Part shown: positions 9,520 through 19,895 of the stretch, piece by piece | Numbering within the stretch: position 1 is the first letter of the stretch | Layout of the letters: each line of letters begins with the position of its first letter | NCBI RefSeq assembly: GCF_011008565.1 | Contig: NZ_JAAIWK010000019.1 | Span: 20,177-84,176 of the forward strand | Reading direction: 5' to 3' | Length of the DNA: 64,000 nucleotides | From: Heyndrickxia ginsengihumi | GTDB taxonomy: Bacteria > Bacillota > Bacilli > Bacillales > Bacillaceae_C | Notes under the pieces: generated by a model | What the model was told of the DNA's origin: nothing | Databases searched by the model: none | The model's input: only the letters and a program-made list of their open reading frames with translations | Translations under genes and position numbers: made by a program

Positions 9520-9548
9520 TATAGAAATATTAAAATGTTTTTAAAAAT

Positions 9549-10385
<837 letters not shown>

Positions 10386-10455
10386 TTATAGTGATATTTT
10401 CATGATTAGAAAGTAGCGTTCATAGTTGTAACAAACGATGATTCTTATATTTTAA

Positions 10456-10497
10456 CATAAAAAAAGATTGACGATTATGAAAAATCGTCAATCTTTT
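10456..10497 (-). terminator. Rho-independent terminator after ndk
   Basis: A 14-bp stem (AAAGATTGACGATT with its complement; 10463-10476 with 10483-10496) is followed by a U-rich tail on the minus strand. It lies just behind the ndk stop. Confidence 0.9.
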
Positions 10498-10507
10498 CAA
10501 ATCTAGC

Positions 10508-10954
10508 TTAATATATTGATCCATCTACAGGACGGTCATACTGAAGAAGTTCTTCCTCATTAAAAAATAATGAAATTTCCCGTGCTGCACTTTCTTCTGA
10601 ATCTGAACCGTGGATAATATTTTTACGCACTACTACCCCATAATCACCGCGAATTGTACCCGGCGCCGCATCACTTGGATTTGTGCTTCCCATCATTTGG
10701 CGTGCTGTTTTAATAACATTTTCGCCTTCCCATACCATTGCGAATACAGGTCCAGAAGTAATGAATTCAACAAGTTCACCAAAAAATGGACGATCTTTAT
10801 GCTCTGCATAATGTTTTTCTGCTAACTCATTTGAAATTTTCATTAATTTCGCACCAACAAGACGAAATCCTTTTGCTTCAAACCGTGAAACAATGTTTCC
10901 AATTAAATGTCGTTGTACAGCATCTGGTTTTACCATTAAAAATGTTTTTTCCAA
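10508..10954 (-). CDS. ndk: Nucleoside-diphosphate kinase
   Basis: Ndk balances NTP and dNTP pools by moving the gamma-phosphate through a phosphohistidine intermediate. The 148-residue protein starts [20 protein letters not shown] and contains the active-site block [15 protein letters not shown], with the catalytic His at about 115. Also present are [15 protein letters not shown] and the [20 protein letters not shown] nucleotide-binding loop. Translation starts at a TTG behind GGAGTG. It follows the heptaprenyl/menaquinone operon and precedes cheR, as in B. subtilis. Confidence 0.96.
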   Translation of the reverse strand: MEKTFLMVKPDAVQRHLIGNIVSRFEAKGFRLVGAKLMKISNELAEKHYAEHKDRPFFGELVEFITSGPVFAMVWEGENVIKTARQMMGSTNPSDAAPGTIRGDYGVVVRKNIIHGSDSEESAAREISLFFNEEELLQYDRPVDGSIY

Positions 10955-11246
10955 CGCTATTCACTCCAATCCTAAATGTAAGATTCTGTTATATAATCAT
11001 TAGCGATATTTTTCTGCCTTATCACGAGCAATCCCTAGATGAAACAGGGCTACTCTATAAAGTTATAAATAGGCATAGAAAGGCAATGATTTAACAGAAC
11101 CTATATAAAAAACTGATATATGTACCATAAAAATAGTATCATTCATTCTAGCTTTTCGCAACAATTTTTGGAAGCGCTTCACAATTTATTCAAGTAATGA
11201 TTAATGAAGTATTATTTACTTCACTAATCGCCACTTCATATCTCTA
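10955..11246. other. ndk-hepT intergenic region
   Basis: This stretch of about 290 bp holds no credible gene. It contains the palindrome TGGAAGCGCTTCA around 11169-11181, which resembles a CcpA cre box but misses the consensus at the second-half cytosine. It presumably also carries the ndk promoter. I do not assert a cre site. Confidence 0.35.
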
Positions 11247-12209
11247 TTAAAATTTTCTCTTTCCGATATACTTCGCTAATTGTGCTAACGTTTTTTTAAT
11301 TCTCTGATTTGGAAGCATGTCTAATGTTTCAAGCGCCTTTTTCAAATACTTTTGACTTACTTCGTATGATCTTTCAATTGCACCGCAATCAATAATTGAT
11401 TGAATAATGATTGACATTTCTTCCTTTGTAGTATGTTCGTGTACTCTCTCAATTTTCTTCTTTATCCGCTCATCTTCCATTGCAAATAAAGCTGGTAATG
11501 TTATATTCCCTTGTCTTAAGTCCTCACCAGCCGGTTTGCCTAGTTGCTCTTCGGTTCCTGTAAAATCAAGTATATCATCAATAATTTGATAGCTCATCCC
11601 AACATAGTAGCCAAAACGAAATAGCGTACGATGCACTTTTTCTTCTGCATTTGTTGAAATTGCTCCTAGTTGACAACTAATTGCAATTAAAAGAGCAGTT
11701 TTTCTTTTTATACGGCGCAAATAATCTTTCAAATGCTGATCAAATCGATATTTATCTTTAATTTGTTCAATTTCCCCAATACAAACTTCAACAAGTGAAT
11801 TTGACAGCACTTGATGTGCCAAAATATTATCTATTTTTGTCATATATTGAAGTGCAGTTGCTAAAATATAGTCTCCCGTATACATAGCAATCCGATTATC
11901 CCATTCAGCTTTAACTGTTGGTTTTCCTCTTCGCAATTCGGAATCATCGATCACATCATCATGCACAAGTGTTGCCATATGAATTAATTCTAGGGCGACA
12001 GCAACATTTTTTACTTGTTGAATATGATAATCTCCGAATTTTGCACCAAGCAGTACAAAAACAGGGCGAATACGCTTGCCACCTGCTTTTAGTAAATTTA
12101 ACGAGGCTTTCTGTATGACAGCGGAGTCCGATTTGATGGCAGCCTCAAGTTCTTTTTCAATTAGGTCAATATCCGTTTTTAAAAACGAATACGTCAGTTG
12201 TAATTTCAT
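11247..12209 (-). CDS. hepT: Heptaprenyl diphosphate synthase, catalytic component II
   Basis: HepT is the catalytic subunit of the two-component trans-prenyltransferase that makes the C35 side chain of menaquinone-7. Both aspartate-rich motifs are visible: LVHDDVIDD (first DDxxD region, about residues 82-90) and QIIDDILDF (second). GGKRIRP near residue 43 binds isopentenyl diphosphate. The open frame extends 30 codons upstream into menG, but GGGTGGAGA sits 3 nt before the ATG encoding MKLQLTYSF, so I start there (320 residues). It is the third gene of the hepS-menG-hepT operon. Confidence 0.94.
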   Translation of the reverse strand: MKLQLTYSFLKTDIDLIEKELEAAIKSDSAVIQKASLNLLKAGGKRIRPVFVLLGAKFGDYHIQQVKNVAVALELIHMATLVHDDVIDDSELRRGKPTVKAEWDNRIAMYTGDYILATALQYMTKIDNILAHQVLSNSLVEVCIGEIEQIKDKYRFDQHLKDYLRRIKRKTALLIAISCQLGAISTNAEEKVHRTLFRFGYYVGMSYQIIDDILDFTGTEEQLGKPAGEDLRQGNITLPALFAMEDERIKKKIERVHEHTTKEEMSIIIQSIIDCGAIERSYEVSQKYLKKALETLDMLPNQRIKKTLAQLAKYIGKRKF

Positions 12210-12228
12210 ATTTTCTCCACCCAGCTTG

Positions 12229-12933
12229 TCATTTCTGTTTGTAACCGATATGTGAGGCAGCCACTCCACCGTTATATGGCTTATAAATAATGCGTTCAAA
12301 TCCTACTTTTTGAAACATTAAAGCTAATTCTTTCATACCAGGAAAATTTTTAGCTGATTCTTGAAGCCATGAATATTCTTTATAACTTTTTGCAAAAAGC
12401 TTTCCAAGCATTGGCATAATATGGCTGAAATATAAATAATATAGCTCACGATACCCAATTAGCGTTGGCTGTGAGGTCTCAAGACATACAGCCATTCCAC
12501 CTGGTTTTAATACACGATACATTTCTTTTAACACTTGAATATAGTCTGGAACATTTCTTAAACCGAAGCCGATCGTAACATAATCAAATGAGTTATCCTC
12601 AAAAGGCAACTCCATTGCATTTCCATGAATTAAATCAACGTGGCTAAGACCTAATTGAGTTATTTTTTTCCTTCCAACTTCAAGCATGTTTTCGCTAAAA
12701 TCAAGGCCATAGACTTTGCCATTTGTTCCAACTGCCTCCGCTAAAGCAATTGTCCAATCTGCTGTTCCGCAGCAAATATCTAGTGCCGTCGCACCCTTCT
12801 TAACAGCCATTTTTTTCATTGTATCTTTACGCCATCTTTTATGCTGTTTAAAGCTAATGACTGAATTCATTTGATCATAGTTATCCGAAATCTTTTCAAA
12901 AACTCGATGAACACGTTCTTCCTTCGTCGGCAT
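12229..12933 (-). CDS. menG: Demethylmenaquinone methyltransferase
   Basis: MenG (UbiE family) methylates demethylmenaquinone with S-adenosylmethionine, the last step of menaquinone synthesis. Its 234 residues include the SAM-binding motif [14 protein letters not shown] (about 48-61), [14 protein letters not shown], and [15 protein letters not shown] typical of UbiE proteins. The ATG is preceded by GGAAGAAGGGT. It sits between the two heptaprenyl synthase subunits, with a 3-bp gap after hepS, so the operon supplies both tail and methylated ring of menaquinone. Confidence 0.95.
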   Translation of the reverse strand: MPTKEERVHRVFEKISDNYDQMNSVISFKQHKRWRKDTMKKMAVKKGATALDICCGTADWTIALAEAVGTNGKVYGLDFSENMLEVGRKKITQLGLSHVDLIHGNAMELPFEDNSFDYVTIGFGLRNVPDYIQVLKEMYRVLKPGGMAVCLETSQPTLIGYRELYYLYFSHIMPMLGKLFAKSYKEYSWLQESAKNFPGMKELALMFQKVGFERIIYKPYNGGVAASHIGYKQK

Positions 12934-12936
12934 TGC

Positions 12937-13755
12937 TTACCCTTCTTCCAAAATTATACTTGTAGTATTTGTACGCTGAATTAATGATTTAATCCGTTGG
13001 TTTAGTAATGAATTAATTGTAGGAAGGTTTGCTATTTCCTTCTCAATACATTGCATGCTTTGTTCTATGTAACGATTGGCAATTTTAAACAGCTCTATTT
13101 TTAAGTCCCTTTTTAATTTTTGGAAAGATAATTCGATATTTGGCAGACAGAAGTTGATTAATGCTTCAAATAAAATAGAATGCTTCCCCGATATAGCTTT
13201 TTCTTTCTCTCTTATAAGTCTATTTAGTAAAAGCATTTCTTCACTTAAAGATACAAACGAAGAGTTGCCATCAAAAAATTGTATAAATTCTGTTGCAATG
13301 ATCGATTCTGTCTTCTTTAAATTATCAATAAATCCATCTATATCCGTAGCTTCCATTTTATAGACCAGTACTTTATATTCATTAACTGTTTGAATGGCTT
13401 TTGCCAAAATATTGATCAATTGTACATTGCTCATATTAGAAAGCAATTTATAATATAAACTGCTAAAATAGTCTCCTGCTAGTACTGTTAATTGGCGATT
13501 TTTAAGTGCTTCGTCTAAATTAGTTATTTTCTCATGGGTATCAAGGGCAATTTGTATTAACATAGTTGCTACAATAGATTGTTCCTTTTCATGCTCCGTA
13601 ATCGTTTGATTCGCGATGCTGCTAATTAAAAGCAATATACGGTCTTCATCTATGTATGGTGTTTCAATGTATTTTTTTAAATAATCTTGTGTGACCTCTT
13701 TACGAATGCTTTCCTTTATTGCTGCAACTTGTTGTTGACTTACTTGCACTGACAT
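12937..13755 (-). CDS. hepS: Heptaprenyl diphosphate synthase component I
   Basis: HepS is the small non-catalytic partner of HepT that sets product length in menaquinone side-chain synthesis. The 272-residue protein lacks DDxxD motifs, as expected, and is largely helical. The segment LTVLAGDYFSSLYYKLLSNM, around residues 92-111, is the recognisable HEPPP_synt_1 signature. It opens the hepS-menG-hepT operon and follows mtrB, as in B. subtilis. The N-terminal MSVQVSQQQ start follows a G-rich ribosome-binding region. Confidence 0.88.
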   Translation of the reverse strand: MSVQVSQQQVAAIKESIRKEVTQDYLKKYIETPYIDEDRILLLISSIANQTITEHEKEQSIVATMLIQIALDTHEKITNLDEALKNRQLTVLAGDYFSSLYYKLLSNMSNVQLINILAKAIQTVNEYKVLVYKMEATDIDGFIDNLKKTESIIATEFIQFFDGNSSFVSLSEEMLLLNRLIREKEKAISGKHSILFEALINFCLPNIELSFQKLKRDLKIELFKIANRYIEQSMQCIEKEIANLPTINSLLNQRIKSLIQRTNTTSIILEEG

Positions 13756-13864
13756 AACCCTTAATCCCCATTTCTTTCTTTGTTTAGATAGTCGTAAAAT
13801 ATTATAGCATAAATGTAAAATAGGAGTTAAGATGTTCTCAAATTCTACATTTCAGCATGAAAGA

Positions 13865-14095
13865 TTATTTTTCATCTTTACTTTCAACATCACCAATGCT
13901 TGTCATAATTTGGGCGTTGCCGCGAATTTTAATTGCTGACGTATGCTCAGTAAATTGGGCAATTAATACTTCACCACGGTCTAATTTCTCAGTATGATTC
14001 AATTTTGTATCAGAACCTCTTGAAAGACCAATAACACTAACTCCGTTCTCCAAAGCTTTAATTACCACAAAATCTGTATTTGAAGCATTTTTCAT
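13865..14095 (-). CDS. mtrB: Tryptophan RNA-binding attenuation protein (TRAP)
   Basis: TRAP forms an 11-subunit ring that binds tryptophan and then trinucleotide GAG/UAG repeats in trp leader RNA, causing termination or blocking translation. The 76-residue product matches the family's length and conserved core: [45 protein letters not shown]. The ATG has GAGGG upstream. In B. subtilis folE (mtrA) precedes it, but the 292-bp upstream gap here holds no folE. The trp operon that TRAP normally controls is also absent from its usual place between aroH and hisC. Confidence 0.95.
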   Translation of the reverse strand: MKNASNTDFVVIKALENGVSVIGLSRGSDTKLNHTEKLDRGEVLIAQFTEHTSAIKIRGNAQIMTSIGDVESKDEK

Positions 14096-14322
14096 TTATA
14101 TCCCTCTTTCATTTTTAAGCAAATTAAAACGAACGATGTACTGATACTGACACTACACTTAATCATATCATAGTAGTGAAACAGGGGCAAAATTCAGTAT
14201 CTGTCTTTGAGAAAAGCTCACGAACATAACACGTTATCATTTTTATACGAAGGTCGTTAACAAAATGATAGATTATCCAGTCTCTAATTTAGTTGCCTTT
14301 ACGGCGATATTTACTAACTTAC

Positions 14323-14360
14323 ATTTAAAAAAGGACTGCTAACACACATTAGCAGTCCTT
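14323..14360 (-). terminator. Rho-independent terminator after hbs
   Basis: The stem AAGGACTGCTAA / TTAGCAGTCCTT (14331-14342 with 14349-14360) is followed by a T-rich run on the minus strand. It ends the hbs transcript and separates it from mtrB. Confidence 0.9.
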
Positions 14361-14387
14361 TAAATCACTCAAAGTGAACATATGTAA

Positions 14388-14660
14388 TTATTTTACTGCA
14401 TCCTTGAGTGCCTTACCTGGTTTAAACGCAGGAACTTTACTTGCTGCAATTTCGATTTCTTCACCAGTTTGTGGATTTCTACCTTTACGGGCAGCACGTT
14501 CACGAACTTCGAAGTTACCAAAACCAATTAGTTGTACTTTATCGCCACTTGCTAATGCATTTTGAATTGCTTCGAAAATAGCATCAACAGCTTTAGTAGT
14601 ATCTTTTTTAGAAAGTTCAGTAGCCTCAGCTACAGCATTGATTAATTCAGTTTTATTCAT
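14388..14660 (-). CDS. hbs: DNA-binding protein HU
   Basis: HU is the abundant histone-like nucleoid protein that bends and compacts DNA. The 90-residue product starts [20 protein letters not shown] and contains the signature [21 protein letters not shown], with the arm residues that intercalate DNA. The frame extends 14 codons upstream, but the ribosome-binding site GAGGAGGTG lies just before this ATG and the length then equals the family norm. It is a monocistronic gene between spoIVA and mtrB with its own terminator. Confidence 0.97.
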   Translation of the reverse strand: MNKTELINAVAEATELSKKDTTKAVDAIFEAIQNALASGDKVQLIGFGNFEVRERAARKGRNPQTGEEIEIAASKVPAFKPGKALKDAVK

Positions 14661-15180
14661 TACTTTCACCTCCTCTAAAGAGAACTTGTTGACCAATTTC
14701 AAATCTTATTTTCATTTTATACGGTTTTACTTAATTATAAACGTTTAAACCGAATAGAATCGGTAGTTTTCGGTCAACACCAATTCTGTTAAAAGATTAT
14801 CATAATCGTTTTCGCTTAGCAAGAATAATTAGCGAATAGAGGTAAACTTTTCTTTATTTGCCATATGTTTTTCTAGTCAAGGAGCAAATTTAGTAGTTTT
14901 CAGTATAAAATATGCTGTAAACAATGGTTAAGTTAAGATTATTCAAAATGGAGAAAATCATTTAAATGTACAATTATTTCAATCAAACTACAGATTCACG
15001 ATATGACATTGATAACTTTTTCACGATGATGGAGTAGTTAGTTTCCACTCCTCTCCCCAATCAACTTCTTTCTGAACAAAAAAAGTGAACAACATTACTT
15101 AATCAACCATCTTTTAAAGACACAAGTATCCTGGAGTGAAATCAATTACTCTTTAAGTTTAAAAACAACGTTCTTTAGAA
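14661..15180. other. Upstream region of hbs, no gene recognised
   Basis: About 520 bp separate the hbs start from the spoIVA terminator. The part near hbs has short inverted repeats, such as ACCGA/TCGGT at 14748-14763, and probably holds the hbs promoters. A 23-codon plus-strand ORF at 14966 has only a distant GGAG and is not called. Confidence 0.4.
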
Positions 15181-15220
15181 AAAAACAAAAAAAGACATCC
15201 TGCATGATGTTGCAGAATGT
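15181..15220 (-). terminator. Rho-independent terminator after spoIVA
   Basis: An imperfect 10-bp stem (15195-15204 with 15211-15220) is followed on the minus strand by a long U-run from the A-rich tract 15181-15193. Confidence 0.8.
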
Positions 15221-15257
15221 TCATTTTGCGTTATGAACTTAACAAACTGAAGAAGTT

Positions 15258-16736
15258 TTAAAGAATAATCGCAATGAGTCCGCCGGAGCCTTCATTGATA
15301 ATTCTTTCTAACGTTTCTTTTAGCTTATAACGCGCGTTTTCAGGCATAAGCGATAGTTTTGCTTGAATCCCTTCACGAACGATTGAACTTAAGTTCCGGC
15401 CAAAAATATCTGAATTCCAAATTGAAAGCGGATCATCTTCAAAGTCTTGCATCAAATAGCGGACCAGCTCTTCACTTTGCTTCTCTGTACCGATTATTGG
15501 CGCAAACTCAGATTCTACATCGACTTTGATCATATGAATGGATGGTGCAACTGCCTTAAGTCGAACACCAAATCTAGATCCTTGACGAATAATTTCCGGT
15601 TCATCTAAACTCATATCTTGTAAACTCGGAGAAGCAATACCGTAGCCTGTCTGTTTTACCATTTTTAAAGCATCAGAGATTTGATCGTATTCTGTTTTTG
15701 CGTGCGCAAAATCTTGCATTAACTCTAATAAATGGTCTTTTCCGCGAATCTCAACCCCGACAATTTCTTTTAATACTTGATCATATAGTTCATCAGGGGC
15801 ATACAAATCAATTTCCGCAACACCCTGACCCATTTCAATTCCAGCAAGACTAGCATTATCAATAAAATCGTATTCATTAAATGATTGGACAACACGATCA
15901 ACATCACGAAGTCTTTTTATATCTTTAACAGACTCTTTCACAGCCTCTTGATAGTTTTCTCGTAACCAATGATTTTCTTTTAGCACCATAACCCAGCTAG
16001 GAAGATTTACATTTACTTCTAATACTGGGAATTCATACAATGCTTCACGCAAAACAGTTAATACATCTGCTTCACGCATACTTTCAACTGACATCGCAAT
16101 GACTGGTAAATCATATTTCTCTTGTAGTTCTTTTCGCAGTGCGTCTGTTTCTGGATGAAATGGTTTTGCAGAGTTAATAACGATAATAAATGGTTTACCG
16201 ACTTCTTTAAGTTCTTGAATGACACGTTCTTCAGCCTCAATATAATCACTTCTTGGAATCTCTCCAATAGAGCCATCTGTTGTAATAACAACCCCAATGC
16301 TCGAATGCTCTTGTATTACTTTTCTTGTACCAATTTCAGCTGCTTCGTGAAAAGAAATTGGCTCTTCATACCATGGTGTATGAATCATACGTGGCCCATT
16401 TTCATCTTCATACCCTTTTGCACCTGGGACTGTATAGCCCACACAATCAACGAGTCGAATATTCACATCAAGTCCCTCATCAACATGTACGGTTACCGCT
16501 TGGTTTGGCACAAATTTGGGCTCTGTTGTCATGATTGTTCTTCCAGCAGCACTTTGTGGCAATTCATCTTGTGCTCGATTTCTATCAGCTTCGTTTGTAA
16601 TATTCGGCAGTACTACTAATTCCATGAATTTTTTAATAAATGTTGATTTTCCTGTTCTTACTGCACCAACTACTCCTAAATAGATATCACCACCTGTGCG
16701 TTCGGCGATATCTTTAAAAATATCTACCTTTTCCAA
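15258..16736 (-). CDS. spoIVA: Stage IV sporulation protein A (spore coat morphogenetic ATPase)
   Basis: SpoIVA polymerises on the outer forespore membrane using ATP hydrolysis, forming the base layer for coat assembly; it is also needed for cortex formation. The 492-residue length and N terminus MEKVDIFKDIAERTGGDIYLG match the family. The Walker A motif GAVRTGKS is at about residues 24-31. The C-terminal RYKLKETLERIINEGSGG is conserved and anchors the protein through SpoVM. Translation starts at TTG behind GGGAGGGA. A SigE-type promoter is visible about 65 bp upstream. Confidence 0.97.
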   Translation of the reverse strand: MEKVDIFKDIAERTGGDIYLGVVGAVRTGKSTFIKKFMELVVLPNITNEADRNRAQDELPQSAAGRTIMTTEPKFVPNQAVTVHVDEGLDVNIRLVDCVGYTVPGAKGYEDENGPRMIHTPWYEEPISFHEAAEIGTRKVIQEHSSIGVVITTDGSIGEIPRSDYIEAEERVIQELKEVGKPFIIVINSAKPFHPETDALRKELQEKYDLPVIAMSVESMREADVLTVLREALYEFPVLEVNVNLPSWVMVLKENHWLRENYQEAVKESVKDIKRLRDVDRVVQSFNEYDFIDNASLAGIEMGQGVAEIDLYAPDELYDQVLKEIVGVEIRGKDHLLELMQDFAHAKTEYDQISDALKMVKQTGYGIASPSLQDMSLDEPEIIRQGSRFGVRLKAVAPSIHMIKVDVESEFAPIIGTEKQSEELVRYLMQDFEDDPLSIWNSDIFGRNLSSIVREGIQAKLSLMPENARYKLKETLERIINEGSGGLIAIIL

Positions 16737-16799
16737 GAGATTCCCTCCCTACATTAGTTCCCGGGACATTACATCCTTCAATTATGGTTGGACACTATA

Positions 16800-16829
16800 T
16801 GTGTATGATGTTGTCCTATATAATTATGA
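16800..16829 (-). promoter_or_regulatory. Candidate SigE promoter of spoIVA
   Basis: On the minus strand, TCATAAT (16823-16829) matches the SigE -35 consensus exactly. It is followed after 15 bp by CATACACA (16800-16807), which differs from the -10 consensus CATACAHT at one position. It lies about 65 bp before the spoIVA start. SigE control of spoIVA is known in B. subtilis. Confidence 0.6.
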
Positions 16830-16854
16830 CTATAAAAATATTTTTTTATAAAAA

Positions 16855-16989
16855 GGCTCTGTTAAATCACGTTGCTGATGTTTTAGTCCATTGATCCCAT
16901 TAGCGAAATAATGAGGGGTATGTAATACACCTGTTTCACACGAATGGACCCAAAAATGACGTTTACCAACAATATTGTTTAACTAAGCC
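16855..16989. mobile_element. MITE-like element (135 bp) with terminal inverted repeats
   Basis: The segment starts GGCTCTGTTAAA and ends TTTAACTAAGCC, which match as inverted repeats in 10 of 12 positions, with weaker similarity further in. It is flanked on both sides by ATAAAAA (16848-16854 and 16990-16996), a possible 7-bp target duplication, though in AT-rich sequence this could be chance. It has no coding capacity, as expected for a non-autonomous element. It lies 26 bp upstream of the spoIVA -35 box, where yphE/yphF lie in B. subtilis. Confidence 0.5.
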
Positions 16990-16990
16990 A

Positions 16991-17040
16991 TAAAAAAAAT
17001 AAATCCTTTCTTCTACAATATATTGACAAGAAGAAAGGAT
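16991..17040 (-). terminator. Terminator hairpin without an assigned gene
   Basis: The stem ATCCTTTCTTCT / AGAAGAAAGGAT (17003-17014 with 17029-17040) is followed on the minus strand by a U-rich tract. The nearest minus-strand gene, gpsA, already has its own terminator at 17221-17262, so this one would end a separate short transcript or act as a backup. Confidence 0.6.
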
Positions 17041-17220
17041 ATGACAACTTTGTTTATGATACTGTTATATTTTTTTGCCCCTAATGAACATAGGGGAGGA
17101 TTCATGAACTGTTCTCGTCTACAGTGCTACAAGCGAAAAACATTTAATAAATAATTTTTGTTATATATTTATCACATTCATAAGCACTTTAAAATAACGG
17201 TAAAAATAACATCTGTTAAA
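17041..17220. other. Region between two terminators, possible small RNA
   Basis: This 180-bp interval has no convincing ORF. It contains a perfect hairpin CCCCTA/TAGGGG (17078-17083 with 17091-17096). A 16-codon plus-strand ORF at 17104 follows GGGGAGG but is too short to trust. A small minus-strand transcript ending at 16991-17040 is possible but not shown. Confidence 0.25.
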
Positions 17221-17262
17221 CAAAAAACTGAAGTAAAGGAGCGTCAGCTTTACTTCAGTTTA
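17221..17262 (-). terminator. Rho-independent terminator after gpsA
   Basis: A stem of about 14 bp with core ACTGAAGTAAAG / CTTTACTTCAGT (about 17227-17238 with 17248-17259) is followed by TTTTTTG on the minus strand. Confidence 0.88.
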
Positions 17263-17422
17263 AAAAGGGACATCAACCCACACCGCATGTTTAAAGCATT
17301 TTAACTTTCACTGCAGTTTATGCAAACTTTTTCTAGTTTGCATCCTAAGAAAGCCTAGTTGCAATAAGAATCCCTTAAGTATTATAGAATAACGATAATC
17401 ATTTATATAAACGCCACATTAT

Positions 17423-18475
17423 TTACTTTTGTACTTGTGTATCAATCATGACCTCCAGGTCTTCCATTTCATGTTTTTTCATACGGCCCATGAGGTTATC
17501 AACTGCCGCTTTTGGATCAAGTTGACTAAATAACACATGATAGAGAGCATCTACGATCGGCATTTTAACATCGTATTTTTCTGCTAGCTGGTAAGCTGCT
17601 TTCGTTGTTCGCACGCCCTCAACAACCATACCCATACTTTCTAAAACTTCATCAAGATTTTTACCTTTTCCAAGTAAATTTCCTGCACGCCAATTGCGGG
17701 AATGCACACTTGTACAAGTTACAATTAAATCCCCAATTCCTGCAAGTCCTAAAAACGTCAATGGATTAGCTCCCATTTTAATGCCAAGACGAGTAATTTC
17801 AGCAAGCCCCCTTGTAATTAAGGCTGCTTTTGCATTATCTCCATACCCTAATCCGTCAGAAATGCCGGCAGCTAATGCAATAATGTTTTTTAGAGACCCG
17901 CCAATTTCAACTCCAATAATATCTGTATTTGTATAGACGCGAAAATGCGAGTTCATAAATAAATCTTGCGCTCTTTTCGCTGCTTCTAAATTTTCAGAAG
18001 AAACAGCGACCGTTGTAGGATGGCGTAAACAGACTTCTTCTGCATGGCTTGGACCAGAAAGAACAACAACATCTTTTAATAATGATGCAGGCATTTCATC
18101 TTCTATGATTTCAGAAATACGCATTAGAGTATCTGGTTCAATTCCTTTGCTTACATGTATAATCGTAATTGGCGTTTTTAAAATTTCAATCAGTTGCTTT
18201 AACACATCTCTAATAGCCTTTGTCGGTACGGCTAATACAATTTCGTCAATCCCTGCTAAAGCATCAGAAAGCGAAGTATAGCCAACAATTTCTTTCTGCA
18301 ACTTAATATTCGGCAAATATTTTTCATTTGTATGCTTTTCGTTAATTTCATCGATTTGTTCTTGTTTATATCCCCATAAACGAACACTATACCCATTGTC
18401 TGCCAATACCATTGAAAGGGCTGTTCCCCAGCTTCCAGCGCCTAATACCGCTATGTTGCCTTTTAGATTACCCAA
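17423..18475 (-). CDS. gpsA: Glycerol-3-phosphate dehydrogenase [NAD(P)+]
   Basis: GpsA reduces dihydroxyacetone phosphate to sn-glycerol 3-phosphate for phospholipid synthesis. The Rossmann motif [20 protein letters not shown] is at the N terminus; [20 protein letters not shown] and the catalytic block [19 protein letters not shown] follow. I chose a TTG start 6 nt after AAAGAGGTG, giving 350 residues; an upstream GTG lies inside the ribosome-binding site. The der stop codon is 18 bp upstream, so der and gpsA are probably cotranscribed. The family normally has about 340 residues. Confidence 0.94.
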   Translation of the reverse strand: MGNLKGNIAVLGAGSWGTALSMVLADNGYSVRLWGYKQEQIDEINEKHTNEKYLPNIKLQKEIVGYTSLSDALAGIDEIVLAVPTKAIRDVLKQLIEILKTPITIIHVSKGIEPDTLMRISEIIEDEMPASLLKDVVVLSGPSHAEEVCLRHPTTVAVSSENLEAAKRAQDLFMNSHFRVYTNTDIIGVEIGGSLKNIIALAAGISDGLGYGDNAKAALITRGLAEITRLGIKMGANPLTFLGLAGIGDLIVTCTSVHSRNWRAGNLLGKGKNLDEVLESMGMVVEGVRTTKAAYQLAEKYDVKMPIVDALYHVLFSQLDPKAAVDNLMGRMKKHEMEDLEVMIDTQVQK

Positions 18476-18493
18476 AACAAACACCTCTTTTAT

Positions 18494-19804
18494 TTATTTT
18501 CTTGCCCGTGCAATAATTCGAATTGGTGTACCCGTAAATTCAAATGCATCTCGAATTCGATTTTCCAAAAAGCGCTCATATGAAAAATGAAGAAGCTCAG
18601 GATCATTAACGAAAATGACAAAAGTAGGCGGCTTTACAGCAACTTGTGTTGTATAGTAAATCTTTAATCTTCGGCCTTTATCTGTTGGTGTCGGATTCAT
18701 TGCTACAGCATCCGTAACCACTTCATTCAAAATGCTTGATTGAACACGCATTGCATGACTTTCGCTAACAGTTTGAATTAATGGGAATAAGTTTGAAAGA
18801 CGTTTTTTTGTCTTAGCTGATACGAAAATAATAGGTGCATAACTTAAAAATTGAAAATGATCTCGAATTTTCTCGGTAAATTCCTTCATCGTTTTTTCAT
18901 TCTTTTCGACAGCATCCCATTTATTTACAACGATAATAACTGCTCTCCCAGCTTCATGCGCATACCCAGCTATTCGTTTATCTTGTTCTCTAATCCCTTC
19001 TTCACCGTTTAATACAACACAAACTACATCTGATCGTTCAATTGCACGTAACGCACGAAGGACACTATATTTCTCCGTCGATTCGTATACTTTCCCTTTT
19101 TTTCTCATACCTGCTGTATCAATCATAACATATGTTTGACCGTCATACGTATAGATCGTGTCAATTGCATCCCGAGTAGTCCCTTCAACATCGCTGACGA
19201 TCACACGATCTTCTCCTAAAATTGCATTAAAAAGCGAAGATTTTCCGACATTCGGACGCCCGATGAAACAAAACTTAATGACATCGTCATCATATTCCTC
19301 ATCATCTTTATTAGGAAAATGTTTCGCAACTTCATCTAACAAATCTCCTAGACCAATCCCATGTGCTCCAGATATTGGGAATGGCTCCCCAAAACCGAGT
19401 GCATAAAAGTCATAAATTTGGTCTCTCATTTCAGGATTATCAATTTTATTTACCGCAAGCACAACTGGTTTTTTTGATTTATATAAAATTTTTGCAACCA
19501 TCTCATCAGCAGATGTAACGCCTTCTCTTCCGCTAACAATGAAAATAATGACATCAGCCTCATCAATGGCAATTTCGGCCTGCTGTCTAATTTGTTCCAA
19601 AAACGGCTCATCACCAATGTCAATTCCACCAGTATCTATAATGTTAAATTCATGTGTTAACCATTCCGCAGAACTATATATTCGATCCCGGGTAACTCCT
19701 GGGATATCTTCAACGATTGAGACTCTTTCTCCGACAATGCGATTAAAGATTGTCGACTTACCAACATTTGGGCGTCCAACAATTGCAACAACTGGTTTTG
19801 TCAC
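18494..19804 (-). CDS. der: GTPase Der (EngA), ribosome assembly
   Basis: Der is an essential GTPase with two tandem G domains that helps assemble the 50S subunit. Both P-loops are visible: GRPNVGKS at about residue 10 and again at about 180. The DTGG and DTAG switch motifs and two NKxD motifs (NKID, NKWD) are present, followed by the C-terminal KH-like domain ([21 protein letters not shown]). I start at a GTG behind GAGGGTG, giving 436 residues, the usual length; the longer frame starts inside the ribosome-binding site. Confidence 0.97.
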   Translation of the reverse strand: MTKPVVAIVGRPNVGKSTIFNRIVGERVSIVEDIPGVTRDRIYSSAEWLTHEFNIIDTGGIDIGDEPFLEQIRQQAEIAIDEADVIIFIVSGREGVTSADEMVAKILYKSKKPVVLAVNKIDNPEMRDQIYDFYALGFGEPFPISGAHGIGLGDLLDEVAKHFPNKDDEEYDDDVIKFCFIGRPNVGKSSLFNAILGEDRVIVSDVEGTTRDAIDTIYTYDGQTYVMIDTAGMRKKGKVYESTEKYSVLRALRAIERSDVVCVVLNGEEGIREQDKRIAGYAHEAGRAVIIVVNKWDAVEKNEKTMKEFTEKIRDHFQFLSYAPIIFVSAKTKKRLSNLFPLIQTVSESHAMRVQSSILNEVVTDAVAMNPTPTDKGRRLKIYYTTQVAVKPPTFVIFVNDPELLHFSYERFLENRIRDAFEFTGTPIRIIARARK

Positions 19805-19895
19805 ATGATTCACCCTCTCTTTTTAATTTATTAGTATAACTTCTTCAACTTTAGTAGTTTAACAATAATATCCTTTCTTAGCAATAGAGGGAAAG

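Noticed and set aside
11169..11181. Palindrome TGGAAGCGCTTCA resembling a CcpA cre site
   Set aside because: It mismatches the cre consensus in the second half and is more than 200 bp from the ndk start, so a regulatory claim is not supported.
14966..15037. Plus-strand ORF of 23 codons upstream of hbs
   Set aside because: Only a weak, distant GGAG; no hydrophobic or conserved feature and no terminator.
16058..16619. Long antisense frames within spoIVA on both strands
   Set aside because: They overlap a clear spoIVA reading frame and have no ribosome-binding sites; they are frame shadows.
17104..17154. Plus-strand ORF of 16 codons with GGGGAGG upstream
   Set aside because: Too short, and the apparent ribosome-binding site is part of a CCCCTA/TAGGGG hairpin.
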